A DNA stretch of 64,000 nucleotides from Alkalibacillus flavidus (lineage in GTDB: Bacteria; Bacillota; Bacilli; Bacillales; Alkalibacillaceae), in the NCBI RefSeq assembly GCF_040545925.1, contig NZ_JBEPMX010000010.1, positions 33,628 through 97,627 of the forward strand. Direction: 5' to 3'. Position 1 is the first letter of the stretch. Each line of letters opens with the position of its first letter. Under the pieces are notes generated by a model that was not told the DNA's origin, did not search any database, and saw only the letters and a program-made list of their open reading frames with translations. This document shows positions 8,409 through 16,682 of this stretch, one piece after another. A program made the position numbers and the translations under genes.

Positions 8409-8437
8409 TTGCAATTTTCCTCAAAAGCGTGTATATT
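8409..8437 (+). promoter_or_regulatory. Promoter of cold-shock gene
   Basis: TTGCAA, 17-base spacer, TATATT. The predicted start near 8444 leaves a leader of about 100 bases before the ATG at 8548. Long leaders are typical of cold-shock mRNAs, where they act as temperature-sensitive structures. Confidence 0.65.
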
Positions 8438-8547
8438 AAGAGTTGAACAAATGATTGATATCGATGATTACTGAAAGGCCTCTCTTAATTGATGTCGAAA
8501 GTAACGAGATTCAATTTTTGTCAACACAATTAAGGAGGTCATTTAAT

Positions 8548-8745
8548 ATGACAGGTACAGTAAAATGGTTTAACTCAGAAAAAGGTTTCGGATTTATCGA
8601 GCGCCAAGACGGTGACGATGTATTCGTACACTTCTCAGCAATTCAAGCTGAAGGCTTCAAAACATTAGAAGACGGCCAAAACGTTGAATTCGAAATCGTT
8701 GAAGGCGACCGTGGACCACAAGCAGCAAACGTTGTTGCTCAATAA
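8548..8745 (+). CDS. Cold-shock protein, CspA family
   Basis: 65-residue single cold-shock domain with RNP1 (KGFGFI, 12-17) and RNP2 (VFVHF, 25-29). It binds single-stranded RNA and DNA and acts as an RNA chaperone. ATG 8548 follows TAAGGAGG; the longer open frame upstream is the leader. It is monocistronic, flanked by its own promoter and a strong terminator. Of the three B. subtilis paralogues (CspB, CspC, CspD) I cannot say which is the orthologue. Confidence 0.95.
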   Translation: MTGTVKWFNSEKGFGFIERQDGDDVFVHFSAIQAEGFKTLEDGQNVEFEIVEGDRGPQAANVVAQ

Positions 8746-8757
8746 TAAACGTTAACC

Positions 8758-8793
8758 AAAAGACGCGTAGCTTAGGCTACGCGTCTTTTTTTA
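8758..8793 (+). terminator. Intrinsic terminator after csp
   Basis: 11-bp perfect stem (AGACGCGTAGC and complement), 4-base loop and seven T. Confidence 0.92.
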
Positions 8794-8827
8794 TATGATG
8801 GCTTCTAGCTATAAGTGCCATATTTAT

Positions 8828-8853
8828 GTTTTTTGTAGTGTAAATAAGGGTAC
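8828..8853 (+). promoter_or_regulatory. Candidate sigma-B promoter of phasin-ubiB operon
   Basis: GTTTTT, 14-base spacer, GGGTAC, close to the general stress consensus GTTTAA-N12-14-GGGTAT (core GTTT and GGGTA both present). The predicted start is near 8860, about 30 bases before the ATG at 8892. Confidence 0.5.
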
Positions 8854-8891
8854 TGAGCTGTAACGGATTTGAAAAAAGGGAGGCGTTTTTT

Positions 8892-9200
8892 ATGCGTGAT
8901 ACTTTTAAAAAAGGAATGTCATTAGGTTTCGGTTTAGCGCAAGCGAGTAAAGAGCAAATTGATAAAGCACTCGATGAGATGTATGACAAAGGTGAATTGT
9001 CCAAATCTGAGATAACAAATTTATTAAATGAACTACGCGAAAAAGGTGAACAACGACAAGAACAAGTCGATCAAAAGATTCAAGATATACTAAAAGAACG
9101 GTTACATGAAATAAATGTGCCGACCCGCGAAGACTATGATGCATTAGAACAACGAATCGCCGCTCTTGAAGCGAGACATAACTCAGATGAAGAATCTTGA
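8892..9200 (+). CDS. Phasin-like coiled-coil protein
   Basis: 102-residue, highly charged, helical protein without cysteines. Its central part and C-terminus (LEQRIAALEAR) read as coiled coil, resembling the small PhaI/phasin-type proteins that accompany polyhydroxyalkanoate granules or lie next to UbiB kinases. No signal peptide or membrane segment. The ribosome binding site GGGAGGCG precedes ATG 8892. It is followed after 22 bases by the ubiB-type gene, so the two form an operon. The function is uncertain; membrane- or granule-surface binding is inference. Confidence 0.65.
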   Translation: MRDTFKKGMSLGFGLAQASKEQIDKALDEMYDKGELSKSEITNLLNELREKGEQRQEQVDQKIQDILKERLHEINVPTREDYDALEQRIAALEARHNSDEES

Positions 9201-9222
9201 ACATAAATGAGGAGGGAAAGAT

Positions 9223-10902
9223 ATGATCAGTAAACGAATGAAGCATATGCGACGATACCGCCAAATTGCAGCGGCTCTAGCGCGAAATGGATTTGGATAT
9301 TTCGTCAAAGAAGTCGGGCTTGATCAAGTATTTTCCCTTCCTCGTCGTGTGTATGTGAATCAACGTCATGAAGAAACGTCCAAACAATTAGGTCGGCGTC
9401 TGAGATCATTTTTAGAAGAATTAGGACCGACATTTATTAAAGTCGGCCAAGTGGCGAGCATGCGCCCTGACTTGTTTCCTGATGATATCATCGAAGAATT
9501 ATCCTCATTACAAGATGAGCTAGACCCGTTTTCTTATGAAGACGTGCAAGCAATTGTTAGACAAGATTTTGGAGCAGACGTTGAAGAATTATTTGCTTCA
9601 TTTGACCGCGAACCACTCGGTGCAGCGTCAATCGGCCAAGTTCACAAAGCGCAACTGAAGACGGGTGAACATGTGGCAGTGAAAGTTCGTCGACCTGGAG
9701 TCTATGAGCAAATACATACAGACCTTGAGATATTAGAAGAATTAGCGAAGAGAGCTGAAAAGCGATTCGACTGGGCAACACAATATCAAGTGACAGGTGT
9801 GCTAGAGGAATTTAAGCGAGCGATTATGGATGAATTAGATTATGAAACAGAAGGGCTTAATGCCGACTTAATGCGTAAACAATTTCAAGATTGGTCGTCG
9901 ATCATCATTCCAACAATTTATTGGGATTACTCATCCAAACAAGTGTTGACGATGGAGTTTGTAGAGGGATATAAGCTTGATGAAGTAGATGACATGAAAG
10001 CACAAGGATTTGATTGTGATACGATAGCTGAGACGATGATCCAAGCCCTTTATCATCAAATTTTTAAAGATGGTTTATTTCATGCTGATCCACATCAAGG
10101 CAATTTCTTCATTACCGAAAACCAATCCATTGCTCTAATGGACTTTGGTTTAGTAGGGCGATTGTCGCGCGATATGAAAAGCCATCTTGCGTCACTCTTT
10201 ATTGGTGTTGTTAGACAAGATGCGAAAAGCATTGTTAAGACCATTAAGAAGATGGGGATTACGCCTGATGATTTAGATGAGGATTCCTTGAGACGGGATA
10301 TCGAACAAGTGATGGTGAAATATTATGATGTGCCACTTAAAGATATTAGTCTAGGCGAATCGATCACAGATTTATATCAAATTGCACAAGAATATCAGAT
10401 CTATATACAACCCGATTTATCATTAGTAGGTAAAACGATGTTTACGATGGAAAATGTTATTGAAACACTAGCACCTGATATCAATATGATAGAAGTCGCC
10501 GAGCCGTATGGAAAAGATCTGTTGCGGCAAAAGTATAACCCGAAACGAGCGGCTGAAAAACTGGTTGATCAACTTGGTGAGTATGCTGATGCAGCAGAAG
10601 ATTTACCAGAAGTCTTGCAAGAAATCAATGCGATAGCGAAGAAGCGAAAAGTGCCGATTGATATTTCGTTTCAAAAAGAAGATTCTTTTATGCGTAAGTT
10701 AGACCAAGTGAGTAATCGTTTATCATTTAGTATTGTTTTGTTGTCGTTCAGTCTTATTATGGTGGGCCTGATGGTCGGATCTGCCTTAAGTCAACAACAC
10801 TCGATGGTGTGGAATATTCCCGCGATAGAAATTGGTTTTGTTATCGCGTTATTAATGTTTTTATGGATGATATATTCGATATTCCGATCAGGAAGGTTTT
10901 AA
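9223..10902 (+). CDS. UbiB/AarF/ABC1 family atypical kinase
   Basis: 559 residues. It has the hallmarks of the UbiB family: the KxGQ motif (73-76, KVGQ), the Ala-rich nucleotide loop GAASIGQV (133-140) in place of a glycine-rich loop, and the catalytic HADPHQGN and DFG segments. Two hydrophobic C-terminal helices (from about residue 505) anchor it in the membrane. Family members bind ATP and support isoprenoid lipid (quinone) metabolism in other organisms; the role in Bacilli is not settled. ATG 9223 follows GGAGGGAAAG. It is second in an operon with the phasin-like gene. Confidence 0.85.
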   Translation: MISKRMKHMRRYRQIAAALARNGFGYFVKEVGLDQVFSLPRRVYVNQRHEETSKQLGRRLRSFLEELGPTFIKVGQVASMRPDLFPDDIIEELSSLQDELDPFSYEDVQAIVRQDFGADVEELFASFDREPLGAASIGQVHKAQLKTGEHVAVKVRRPGVYEQIHTDLEILEELAKRAEKRFDWATQYQVTGVLEEFKRAIMDELDYETEGLNADLMRKQFQDWSSIIIPTIYWDYSSKQVLTMEFVEGYKLDEVDDMKAQGFDCDTIAETMIQALYHQIFKDGLFHADPHQGNFFITENQSIALMDFGLVGRLSRDMKSHLASLFIGVVRQDAKSIVKTIKKMGITPDDLDEDSLRRDIEQVMVKYYDVPLKDISLGESITDLYQIAQEYQIYIQPDLSLVGKTMFTMENVIETLAPDINMIEVAEPYGKDLLRQKYNPKRAAEKLVDQLGEYADAAEDLPEVLQEINAIAKKRKVPIDISFQKEDSFMRKLDQVSNRLSFSIVLLSFSLIMVGLMVGSALSQQHSMVWNIPAIEIGFVIALLMFLWMIYSIFRSGRF

Positions 10903-10920
10903 TCCCTTCCTGATTATTTT
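10887..10920 (+). terminator. Terminator overlapping ubiB stop codon
   Basis: ATCAGGAAGG paired with CCTTCCTGAT, then TATTTT; the ubiB-type stop codon lies in the loop. The far side overlaps the stop of the opposing plsC-type gene. Confidence 0.7.
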
Positions 10921-12125
10921 GATTCGACTTCGGTTAATATATTCGGCAGGTCGTTTGTCTGTTGTAACGCGTTTAAAACCGTTAGCCATTTAAATGCAGA
11001 CGTTCTCGGGTTGAAGAATTGAAAGCGATAAAAGGTGTCATCCATTAGAAAATCGAGTTTGTGGTGAAAGTGAACGTTTAACCCCTCGACCTTATCAATT
11101 GGAAATTTTAGTTTGTTATTTTGATAAGTAAAGACTAAGTTCCCCTCGTGATAATGCAATGAACCACGGTGAATGTGTTGAAAGGGATCACGTTTGTGTG
11201 ATACATAAAGGTCAACGTGATCAGATAAATCATTAATAACTTTTTGTCGCTTTTCTTCTATCATGGCGTTATAAACGTGTGATTGTTGCCACGCATTCCA
11301 TTCAGCAGGTGTTCTGAAATGAGTAGCAGGTGAAAATGTACCGTACTCTGTATATTTCTCTGTGTATCGACATTGTTCACATATGAATTGATGACGATCA
11401 GACGTCAAATGACCGATTGAATGACATGACGGACACATAAACAAGAGTCGCTCTAAATACTCAGCTAAGTTGTTTCCTTTATACGAATATTGTTTCGATG
11501 CTTGCCATTTTGCCTCATCATGATTAAGAGCTTTACTTATACCTTTGTGAATCGATTCGACTGAATTTTTTCTGATATCGTCTGCATCCCACAACTGTTT
11601 GTACTCAATGTCAATTTGCCCTTTACGGTGATGCTCCGCCCAGCGTGGGTGACTTAAATGCCCGCCTTTGATTGTTGCTGTTACCACTGGGATCTGAAGT
11701 TTTTTAATTAATTTCGAAGTTGAATATGTTAACGGTTCTGTTTGGCCATCCCAATTACGATTCCCTTCAGGAAATATACAAATGACACGGCCGTGCTGTT
11801 TGGCTTTTATAACGCTTCGAATCGTTTTCGTGTCATTATAAAATTTCGTTTTCCGTATGGCACCTGTATAATCAAGAATTCGTCTCAGAAGGGGATTGCG
11901 AAATAATGGCTCACCCGCGATGAAACACATCGGCTCCTTCACATAACTGTTTAATATTAATGGGTCCCAATTGTTCACATGATTAGATACAACGAGGTAA
12001 GGTGGTTTTAAGCCGATAGTATCATTTCGTTCGACATGAATGGATGAACGTTTGTTTAAGAACCATTTAATCGGTTGGATTAATATATTTTTCATGATTG
12101 GATTCGGTTTTCGTTCGATGCTCAT
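10914..12125 (-). CDS. PlsC-type acyltransferase with C-terminal zinc ribbon
   Basis: 403 residues. The N-terminal domain is a lysophospholipid acyltransferase with the catalytic NHVNNWD (H-X4-D, 48-54) and FPEG (118-121) motifs of 1-acyl-glycerol-3-phosphate acyltransferases. After about residue 225 there is a four-cysteine zinc ribbon (Cys231, 234, 249, 252) and then about 150 residues of unknown fold. PlsC itself is about 200-240 residues, so this is a two-part protein. The start is ATG 12125 after TGGAGGC. It is monocistronic. It may be a specialised lipid-modifying acyltransferase; the purpose of the zinc part is unknown. Confidence 0.75.
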   Translation of the reverse strand: MSIERKPNPIMKNILIQPIKWFLNKRSSIHVERNDTIGLKPPYLVVSNHVNNWDPLILNSYVKEPMCFIAGEPLFRNPLLRRILDYTGAIRKTKFYNDTKTIRSVIKAKQHGRVICIFPEGNRNWDGQTEPLTYSTSKLIKKLQIPVVTATIKGGHLSHPRWAEHHRKGQIDIEYKQLWDADDIRKNSVESIHKGISKALNHDEAKWQASKQYSYKGNNLAEYLERLLFMCPSCHSIGHLTSDRHQFICEQCRYTEKYTEYGTFSPATHFRTPAEWNAWQQSHVYNAMIEEKRQKVINDLSDHVDLYVSHKRDPFQHIHRGSLHYHEGNLVFTYQNNKLKFPIDKVEGLNVHFHHKLDFLMDDTFYRFQFFNPRTSAFKWLTVLNALQQTNDLPNILTEVESK

Positions 12126-12346
12126 GAAGTTGTGCCTCCAATTAAAAATCATTATACATATTGTAGCAGATTTGAAGTTGGTTTTAATGGATATGGATAG
12201 ATATTTTATACATAGATATTGATAGAGTAACGAAAAGTTGTAGGAATATGTCATTTTACGACGATAATTCTGATATATTGATAGTCATTTTGTCATATAT
12301 GTATTAAAATGATGTTATACGTCATGTTCGAGAGTGGGGAAATCAT

Positions 12347-14398
12347 ATGGATGTTATGGACTTTCATCTAATCATGACTGTCACCGTTAAAGGGACATAT
12401 GATTTGTTTTTAGTTAGTTTATCAATCGTTATTGCTATTATCGCTGCGTATGCGGCGTTGTCATTAAACGAACGACTTTATCACAGTGGGTTAATTCATC
12501 CGTATTTTTGGATTGGATTGGCTTCCTTAACAATGGGTGTTGGCATTTGGTCAATGCACTTTATAGGCATGAGTGCTTATCAATTAAACGTTCCAATGAC
12601 GTATGATACAGCGATCACGATTTTGTCGGTCGCTCCTGCTGTTATCGCATTGTTGATTGCCTTCTGGATGGTCTATTACCGTAAACGCAAATTCAGACAT
12701 ATTGTACTAGCTTCGATGCTGATCGGAATAGGAATTGCTACGATGCATTTTACTGGCATGGAAGCGATGGTCGTCGCTAATGCAACGATGCAGTACCATG
12801 CTGGTTTTGTAATATTATCTGTGTTAGTTGCGATTGTCATAGCGTTTATTGCGTTGTTAATATTAATTAACCAGCCAGATAAGATGCCTTTTTGGAGTAA
12901 GATGATTATCGCTATATTACTTGGTTTAGGTGTTTCAAGCATGCACTACACAGGTATGTATGCTACGACCTTCGAAATGAATGAGTCCCTTGTAGGAAAG
13001 TACGAAGCCAAAGGACCGATGGGCATATTAATTGCGAGCATTACCATGGGTATATTAGGGATTGTGTTGTTTTCGATGTTTAGCACCATTTTTGATCGTC
13101 AATTGAAGCGTCGCTTAGAGTTGTATGATCCATTAACGAATTTGCCCAATCGAAAAGTGTTCAATCAACAAATCGCTCAGTATAAGAGTATGAATGAAGT
13201 GGGCCTTGCGATTGTGCATTTACATGATTTAGACACGATTAATAATAAATATAGTTACCAACAGGGCGATGAAACGATCAAAATCCTCGTTGAATTAGTG
13301 AAACAAGCGTACCGGAAACATTTTTCACGACGCGAGTTTTTGGTCTATCGTATTAGTAATCAGAAAATTGGTATCGTCGTTAACGAATATTCGATTGTGA
13401 AGAAGATGCAACATTTCTCAAGTGACTTAATTCATTTATGTCAAAGTGAAAATATGGCAGGCTTAAATATTAGTGTCGCCTTAGCAGCTAAGCCGAAGAC
13501 AGCGAAACAGACTATTGAACTTATCGACCAAGCCTATGCAGTGATCAATATGCATGGTGAAGAATTAATTAATGATTACGCCATGTTTAAAGACAAAACC
13601 CATAAAGAAGGTTTACGTGATAAACTCATTGAACGTCTCCGTTTAATCGAATACGATGAGGAGTTTGTAGTGAAATATCAACCGAAAATATCGAATATAC
13701 ACCATGATTTCGTCGGCGTTGAGGCACTCATACGTTGGAACGATGACCAGCTCGGTTTTATACCCCCGAACCAATTCATACCAGTTGCCGAAAAAACAGG
13801 CGAGATTCATCCGATTACGATATGGTTGATTGAGCATGTGTGTAAGCAAATTAAAGAATGGCAGGTAGCAGGTTTTAATGTTGGAAAAGTCGCGATTAAT
13901 TTATCGAACCGGACTTTGACTGAAGATACGTTTGTTGTCGATGTTGAAAATATAATTAATCGCTACCAAGTCGACCCGAGCTTATTAGAATTTGAAATTA
14001 CCGAATCAAGTATTATTGATGATGAAAAGATCGCATTAATGACAGTGAAAAGCTTACGCGAACTCGGAGCGACGATCGCGTTAGATGACTTTGGTACAGG
14101 CTTTTCATCGCTTACGTACTTAAGAAAACTGCCGATCGACAAAATGAAGATCGATAAATCATTTTTAGATGGCATAGTAGAAGATTCTTTAGCACAGCAG
14201 TTTCTAGCGGATGTGATTAACTTAGGTTCGACGCTATCATTAGGTGTTGTCGTTGAAGGGGTTGAAAATGAAGAAGAACTCAATATTATTGGCCAAACAT
14301 CTGCTGACGAAATTCAAGGATTTTATTTCGGTAAGCCAATGTCATCTGACGAATTAATAAGTTGGGATACCTCGTACAACGAAAAAATATTAAATTAA
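12347..14398 (+). CDS. MHYT-GGDEF-EAL protein, c-di-GMP phosphodiesterase
   Basis: 683 residues. A seven-helix MHYT sensor domain (about 15-240) carries three motif copies: MHFIGM (70-75), MHFTGM (133-138) and MHYTGM (199-204), thought to bind copper or gases. A degenerate GGDEF domain (about 255-420) lacks the GGDEF sequence (YRISNQKIGIV in its place), so it should not make c-di-GMP. The EAL domain (about 425-675) is complete, with EALIRW, DDFGTGFS and an EGVE motif, so it should hydrolyse c-di-GMP. A membrane-bound signal input therefore probably lowers c-di-GMP. The start ATG 12347 is preceded by GTGGGG; ATG 12356 is possible. No partner genes adjoin it. Confidence 0.9.
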   Translation: MDVMDFHLIMTVTVKGTYDLFLVSLSIVIAIIAAYAALSLNERLYHSGLIHPYFWIGLASLTMGVGIWSMHFIGMSAYQLNVPMTYDTAITILSVAPAVIALLIAFWMVYYRKRKFRHIVLASMLIGIGIATMHFTGMEAMVVANATMQYHAGFVILSVLVAIVIAFIALLILINQPDKMPFWSKMIIAILLGLGVSSMHYTGMYATTFEMNESLVGKYEAKGPMGILIASITMGILGIVLFSMFSTIFDRQLKRRLELYDPLTNLPNRKVFNQQIAQYKSMNEVGLAIVHLHDLDTINNKYSYQQGDETIKILVELVKQAYRKHFSRREFLVYRISNQKIGIVVNEYSIVKKMQHFSSDLIHLCQSENMAGLNISVALAAKPKTAKQTIELIDQAYAVINMHGEELINDYAMFKDKTHKEGLRDKLIERLRLIEYDEEFVVKYQPKISNIHHDFVGVEALIRWNDDQLGFIPPNQFIPVAEKTGEIHPITIWLIEHVCKQIKEWQVAGFNVGKVAINLSNRTLTEDTFVVDVENIINRYQVDPSLLEFEITESSIIDDEKIALMTVKSLRELGATIALDDFGTGFSSLTYLRKLPIDKMKIDKSFLDGIVEDSLAQQFLADVINLGSTLSLGVVVEGVENEEELNIIGQTSADEIQGFYFGKPMSSDELISWDTSYNEKILN

Positions 14399-14476
14399 TA
14401 TAATAAATTATGCATGAATAAGGACGAAAATGGGTATAGCAAACAATAGACTTTCAATATAAAGGAGTGGTTAAAC

Positions 14477-14893
14477 ATGAGTCATTTATTTACAACAAAA
14501 GCTACAGCTAAAGGCGGCCGCGGAGGTCATGTTACATCTGAAGATGGTGTGATTGACTTAAACGTTGTCATGCCAACTGAAAATACAGATGAGACAGGGA
14601 CAAACCCTGAACAATTATTTGCAGCAGGTTATGCAGCTTGCTATGATGGTGCGCTTAACTTAGTCGCGAAAAATCAAAAGAAAGACATTGATTCAACAAC
14701 TCACGGCGAAGTTAGCTTCATGAAAGATGAAGCGGACGGTGGCTTTAAAGTTGGCGTGAAACTTATTTCTGAAATCAGCGGTGTATCACAAGATGAAGCA
14801 GACGAATTGATGCAAGAAGCTCACAAAGTGTGCCCATATTCTAAAGCAACGCGTGGCAACATTGAAGTTGAGTTAGAAGCAGTGGTTAAATAA
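14477..14893 (+). CDS. Ohr/OsmC family organic hydroperoxide reductase
   Basis: 138 residues with the two redox cysteines of the Ohr type (Cys55 in YAACYDGAL and Cys119 in VCPYS) and the N-terminal GGRGGHV patch of Ohr proteins. It is a cytoplasmic thiol peroxidase that reduces organic hydroperoxides. AAAGGAGTGG precedes ATG 14477. It is monocistronic with its own terminator. No OhrR-type regulator adjoins it, so it may be of the OhrB general-stress class, but I see no clear sigma-B promoter here. Confidence 0.9.
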   Translation: MSHLFTTKATAKGGRGGHVTSEDGVIDLNVVMPTENTDETGTNPEQLFAAGYAACYDGALNLVAKNQKKDIDSTTHGEVSFMKDEADGGFKVGVKLISEISGVSQDEADELMQEAHKVCPYSKATRGNIEVELEAVVK

Positions 14894-14903
14894 TAACCGA
14901 GTT

Positions 14904-14945
14904 AAAAAACAGCAACGGCGATTTGGCCGTTGCTGTTTTTTTTGT
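14904..14945 (+). terminator. Intrinsic terminator after ohr-type gene
   Basis: ACAGCAACGGC paired with GCCGTTGCTGT, flanked by A6 and T8. Confidence 0.92.
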
Positions 14946-14949
14946 GCGT

Positions 14950-15075
14950 TTGATGCAACGAATGAAGAAGTTGATTCAACACTTTGTTCATTTGAATCAA
15001 GCGCTACAAAAAGTGATTCAAGCAATATGGAATGTGGCTCAAGTAAACGAAAAGTTGAATCAAACAATGTTGGTG
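14950..15075. repeat. Six-unit 21-bp periodic intergenic repeat
   Basis: Six consecutive 21-base units start at 14950, 14971, 14992, 15013, 15034 and 15055. Each begins with a variant of TTGATTCAA (TTGATGCAA, TTGATTCAA, TTGAATCAA, GTGATTCAA, GTGGCTCAA, TTGAATCAA) followed by 12 variable bases. The conserved half is close to palindromic. It lies between convergent genes, and the open frames across it have no start context, so it is treated as non-coding. Confidence 0.75.
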
Positions 15076-15080
15076 CACCA

Positions 15081-15114
15081 ACAAAAAAACCAGTTAAGTA
15101 CCGAACTTAACTGG
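15081..15114 (-). terminator. Terminator of 3D-domain gene
   Basis: On the minus strand CCAGTTAAG, loop, CTTAACTGG, then a run of seven T. Confidence 0.9.
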
Positions 15115-15122
15115 CTTCAATA

Positions 15123-15776
15123 TTAGTATTCAAGAATTTTTACTTGAACTTGGCGGCGGCCAAATCGAAATGCTTCGTCTTCACTTGGAATGAAGACATC
15201 AATCCGATTGCCTTTAATGTCACCACCAATGTCTCCAGCTACAGCTGTGCCATAACCTTCAACCCAAACTGTCGCGCCTAATGGAATAACGTTAGGGTCA
15301 ACAGCAATCACTTTTTGATTAGGATTGGCTCTTAAATCAATCCCTGTATACGTCGTGCCGCTACAACCATCACAATAAGCGGTGTAAGCTGTTGCCTCCA
15401 TATACATCATTTCCTTCGCGCCTTCTGATTCGCTTACTTGTTGAACATCACCAGATTGCTCATTATTATTAGATTGATTATTGCTAGATTGATTGGTGTT
15501 GTGTTCACTTGATTGATTGCTTGTGTCATTTGAGCTACTAGATTGTTGGCTTGCTACTGCTGTTTTTGGTTCTGGTTGTGGCTTAATGACGTCGATCGAT
15601 TTCTTTGCTGTTAACTCTGTTGAAATCGCTTGGTATTCATTGTTAATAACTGACTCTGATTTATCTGTTGACATATCTTCGTGTGTGTTTGCCTTCTTTA
15701 TATCTGAATCAAAAGCCACTAACAGAATGGCGATCAGAATGGCTGCGCCAATCATTAGTAAAATAGTTTTATTCAT
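15123..15776 (-). CDS. 3D-domain cell-wall protein (YocH/MltA-like)
   Basis: 217 residues. One N-terminal hydrophobic segment (about 5-23) acts as signal or anchor, followed by a Ser/Asn/Gln-rich linker (about 70-120). The C-terminal 3D domain has the Asp triad in the AGDIGGDIKGNRIDVF segment, as in lytic transglycosylase-like 3D proteins that act on peptidoglycan. Unlike B. subtilis YocH it has no LysM repeats. ATG 15776 follows GGAGGTATGTAC. Its promoter contains several TGTWA hexamers but not in the WalR spacing. A role in wall turnover or resuscitation is likely from the family. Confidence 0.85.
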   Translation of the reverse strand: MNKTILLMIGAAILIAILLVAFDSDIKKANTHEDMSTDKSESVINNEYQAISTELTAKKSIDVIKPQPEPKTAVASQQSSSSNDTSNQSSEHNTNQSSNNQSNNNEQSGDVQQVSESEGAKEMMYMEATAYTAYCDGCSGTTYTGIDLRANPNQKVIAVDPNVIPLGATVWVEGYGTAVAGDIGGDIKGNRIDVFIPSEDEAFRFGRRQVQVKILEY

Positions 15777-15844
15777 GTACATACCTCCGTAAATTAAACA
15801 AACTCGCAATAGGACTATGGTTCTTTTTTCAAAGCCCGAGGGCT

Positions 15845-15872
15845 AGTATAACAGTTACACATAACAGGTCAA
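15845..15872 (-). promoter_or_regulatory. Promoter of 3D-domain gene
   Basis: On the minus strand TTGACC (15867-15872), 16 bases, TATACT (15845-15850). TGTTAT, TGTAAC and TGTTAT hexamers occur back to back in the spacer, reminiscent of but not matching the WalR direct repeat with 5-base spacing. Confidence 0.55.
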
Positions 15873-16092
15873 TCTCAATGCTTGGGCAAGTGTGTAACAG
15901 TTTCATGACAAGCTTGAAAAGAATCTCAAAATTTTAAACAGACTGATAAACGGTACAATTATGATAAATTTGAAAAGCGTATAAGCAAGGGTTAAAATAG
16001 AGTAAGTGTCAATGGTATAACAAAGGTTAAACTCCGTGTTTGATAGAGAGAAAATCACTATGAAAGATGTTGATCGTTAGGGAGGTTACATG
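15873..16092. other. Intergenic region, no gene seen
   Basis: This is the remainder of the divergent interval between the 3D-domain gene and the FMN reductase gene. It is AT-rich with no open frame that has a ribosome binding site. A promoter for the reductase must lie here, but I could not single one out. Confidence 0.5.
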
Positions 16093-16656
16093 ATGAAAGT
16101 CGCGCTATTAAACGGGACAATGGTGGGATCTAAGACGAAGGTGTTGTTAGAAGAAGCTGAACATCATTTGAAAAATATATCGCATGAAATTGAAGTGGAA
16201 CATATTCATTTAGATCAATACCAAATAGAGTTTGCAGATGGTCGAGCCGTTGAAGAATATGGTGAAGAAACGCAAACGCTTATCCATCAATTAGAGAAGG
16301 CTGATGGTTTCATTATCGCGACCCCTATATTTCAAGGGTCTATACCAGGCGCATTAAAAAACGCACTCGATCTTGTTTCGCCGCAAGCGATGCGCTATAA
16401 ACCAGTCGCACTGATGGCTAATGGCGGCACGGTGCAGCATCATTTAGTCATTGAAAATCAATTGAAGCCAATTTTCGATTATTTCAGATGCTTAATCACA
16501 CCGAATTATGTGTATACAGACTCGTCGCAGTTTTCCCATACCAATGTTTTAATAGATGAAGACGTTAAACACCGTATTTATGAATTGGCACGCGTTTTTT
16601 CGCATTATTTACCGATGAGTCAAGCTATTAAAAAAGGCGATCACTTATACTCATAA
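16093..16656 (+). CDS. NADPH-dependent FMN reductase family protein
   Basis: 187-residue flavodoxin-like oxidoreductase of the FMN_red family. The N-terminal MKVALLNGTMVGSKT gives the FMN phosphate loop, and ATPIFQGSIPGALKNALD is the typical second flavin-binding segment. Similar proteins act as azoreductases, quinone reductases or sulfonate-system FMN reductases; the substrate is unknown. ATG 16093 is preferred to ATG 16090 because it gives seven bases from GGGAGG. Single gene, followed by a long repeat element. Confidence 0.82.
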   Translation: MKVALLNGTMVGSKTKVLLEEAEHHLKNISHEIEVEHIHLDQYQIEFADGRAVEEYGEETQTLIHQLEKADGFIIATPIFQGSIPGALKNALDLVSPQAMRYKPVALMANGGTVQHHLVIENQLKPIFDYFRCLITPNYVYTDSSQFSHTNVLIDEDVKHRIYELARVFSHYLPMSQAIKKGDHLYS

Positions 16657-16682
16657 CACCATATTGTTTCTTACTTTAGGAG

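Noticed and set aside
14432..14437. GGGTAT as a sigma-B -10 before the ohr-type gene
   Set aside because: No GTTT-type -35 at 12-15 bases upstream.
14923..15126. 67-codon open frame with a repeating Gln/Asn/Leu pattern
   Set aside because: It is only the translation of the 21-bp intergenic repeat and begins inside the terminator; no ribosome binding site.
15845..15872. WalR box in the 3D-domain gene promoter
   Set aside because: TGTWA hexamers are present but not as a direct repeat with the required 5-base gap.
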